NCBI GenBank assembly: GCA_947074245.1 | Contig: CAMTOW010000138.1 | Span: forward strand, 1-6,129 | Direction of reading: 5' to 3' | Length of the DNA stretch: 6,129 bases | DNA from: an uncultured Bacteroidales bacterium | Lineage (GTDB): Bacteria; Bacteroidota; Bacteroidia; Bacteroidales; JAUNSR01 | In this document: positions 6,079 to 6,129 of the stretch, piece after piece | How the letters are laid out: each line of letters starts with the position of its first letter | Position numbering within the stretch: the first letter of the stretch is position 1 | Made by a program: the position numbers and the translations under genes | Notes under the pieces: generated by a model | The model's database searches: none | Told to the model about the DNA's origin: nothing | Seen by the model: the letters and a program-made list of their open reading frames with translations, nothing else

Positions 6079-6129
6079 CGGTATGGACGGGACTCGAACC
6101 CGCGACCCCCTGCGTGACAGGCAGGTATT
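6079..6129 (-). tRNA. tRNA-Asp (anticodon GUC), 3' part; 5' end outside window
   Basis: Read on the minus strand, this holds the anticodon arm (stem CCTGC/GCAGG at 6121-6125 and 6109-6113, loop CTGTCAC at 6114-6120 with anticodon GTC). It continues with a 5-nt variable loop GGGTC, the T arm (GCGGG/CCCGT with loop TTCGAGT) and the acceptor strand CCATACC (6080-6086). The discriminator is G (6079), as expected for tRNA-Asp. The next bases are CAG, so CCA is not encoded. The D arm and the 5' acceptor strand lie beyond the right edge. Confidence 0.95.

Overview
The window looks like chromosomal DNA from a member of the Bacteroidota, probably a gut Bacteroidales. The start codons lack Shine-Dalgarno sequences. 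A -7 box of the Bacteroidota type (TAnnTTTG) precedes the nicotinamidase gene. The gene set (a glycosidase-like fragment, an M81 lipoprotein, a periplasmic M48 protease) is familiar from that phylum. The species cannot be named from the sequence alone.

Layout from left to right: (1) the 3' end of a plus-strand gene resembling the C-terminus of a Bacteroidota glycoside hydrolase, ending at 212. (2) A strong 17-bp stem terminator at 241-281 shared by convergent genes, followed by an unexplained 19-bp palindrome at 292-310. (3) A minus-strand lipoprotein of the M81 (MlrC-like) metallopeptidase family. (4) A minus-strand exported M48 metalloprotease similar to LoiP/YggG, with its own terminator. 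(5) A spacer of about 225 bp with no convincing gene. (6) A minus-strand two-gene operon, pncA-pncB, with a promoter upstream and a terminator downstream. (7) A plus-strand gene of 313 codons whose C-terminal half carries a PD-(D/E)XK nuclease signature and whose N-terminal half I do not recognise. (8) A terminator and the 3' part of a minus-strand tRNA-Asp(GUC) that runs off the right edge.

The clearest functional unit is pncA-pncB. Nicotinamidase converts nicotinamide to nicotinate, and nicotinate phosphoribosyltransferase converts that to nicotinate mononucleotide. This is the deamidating NAD salvage (Preiss-Handler) route. The two proteases act outside the cytoplasm and appear to be transcribed separately. 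The best candidate for something undescribed is the solitary PD-(D/E)XK-type protein between the pnc operon and the tRNA gene. A tRNA-flanked accessory nuclease would be compatible with a defence or DNA-processing role, but no partner gene is visible here.
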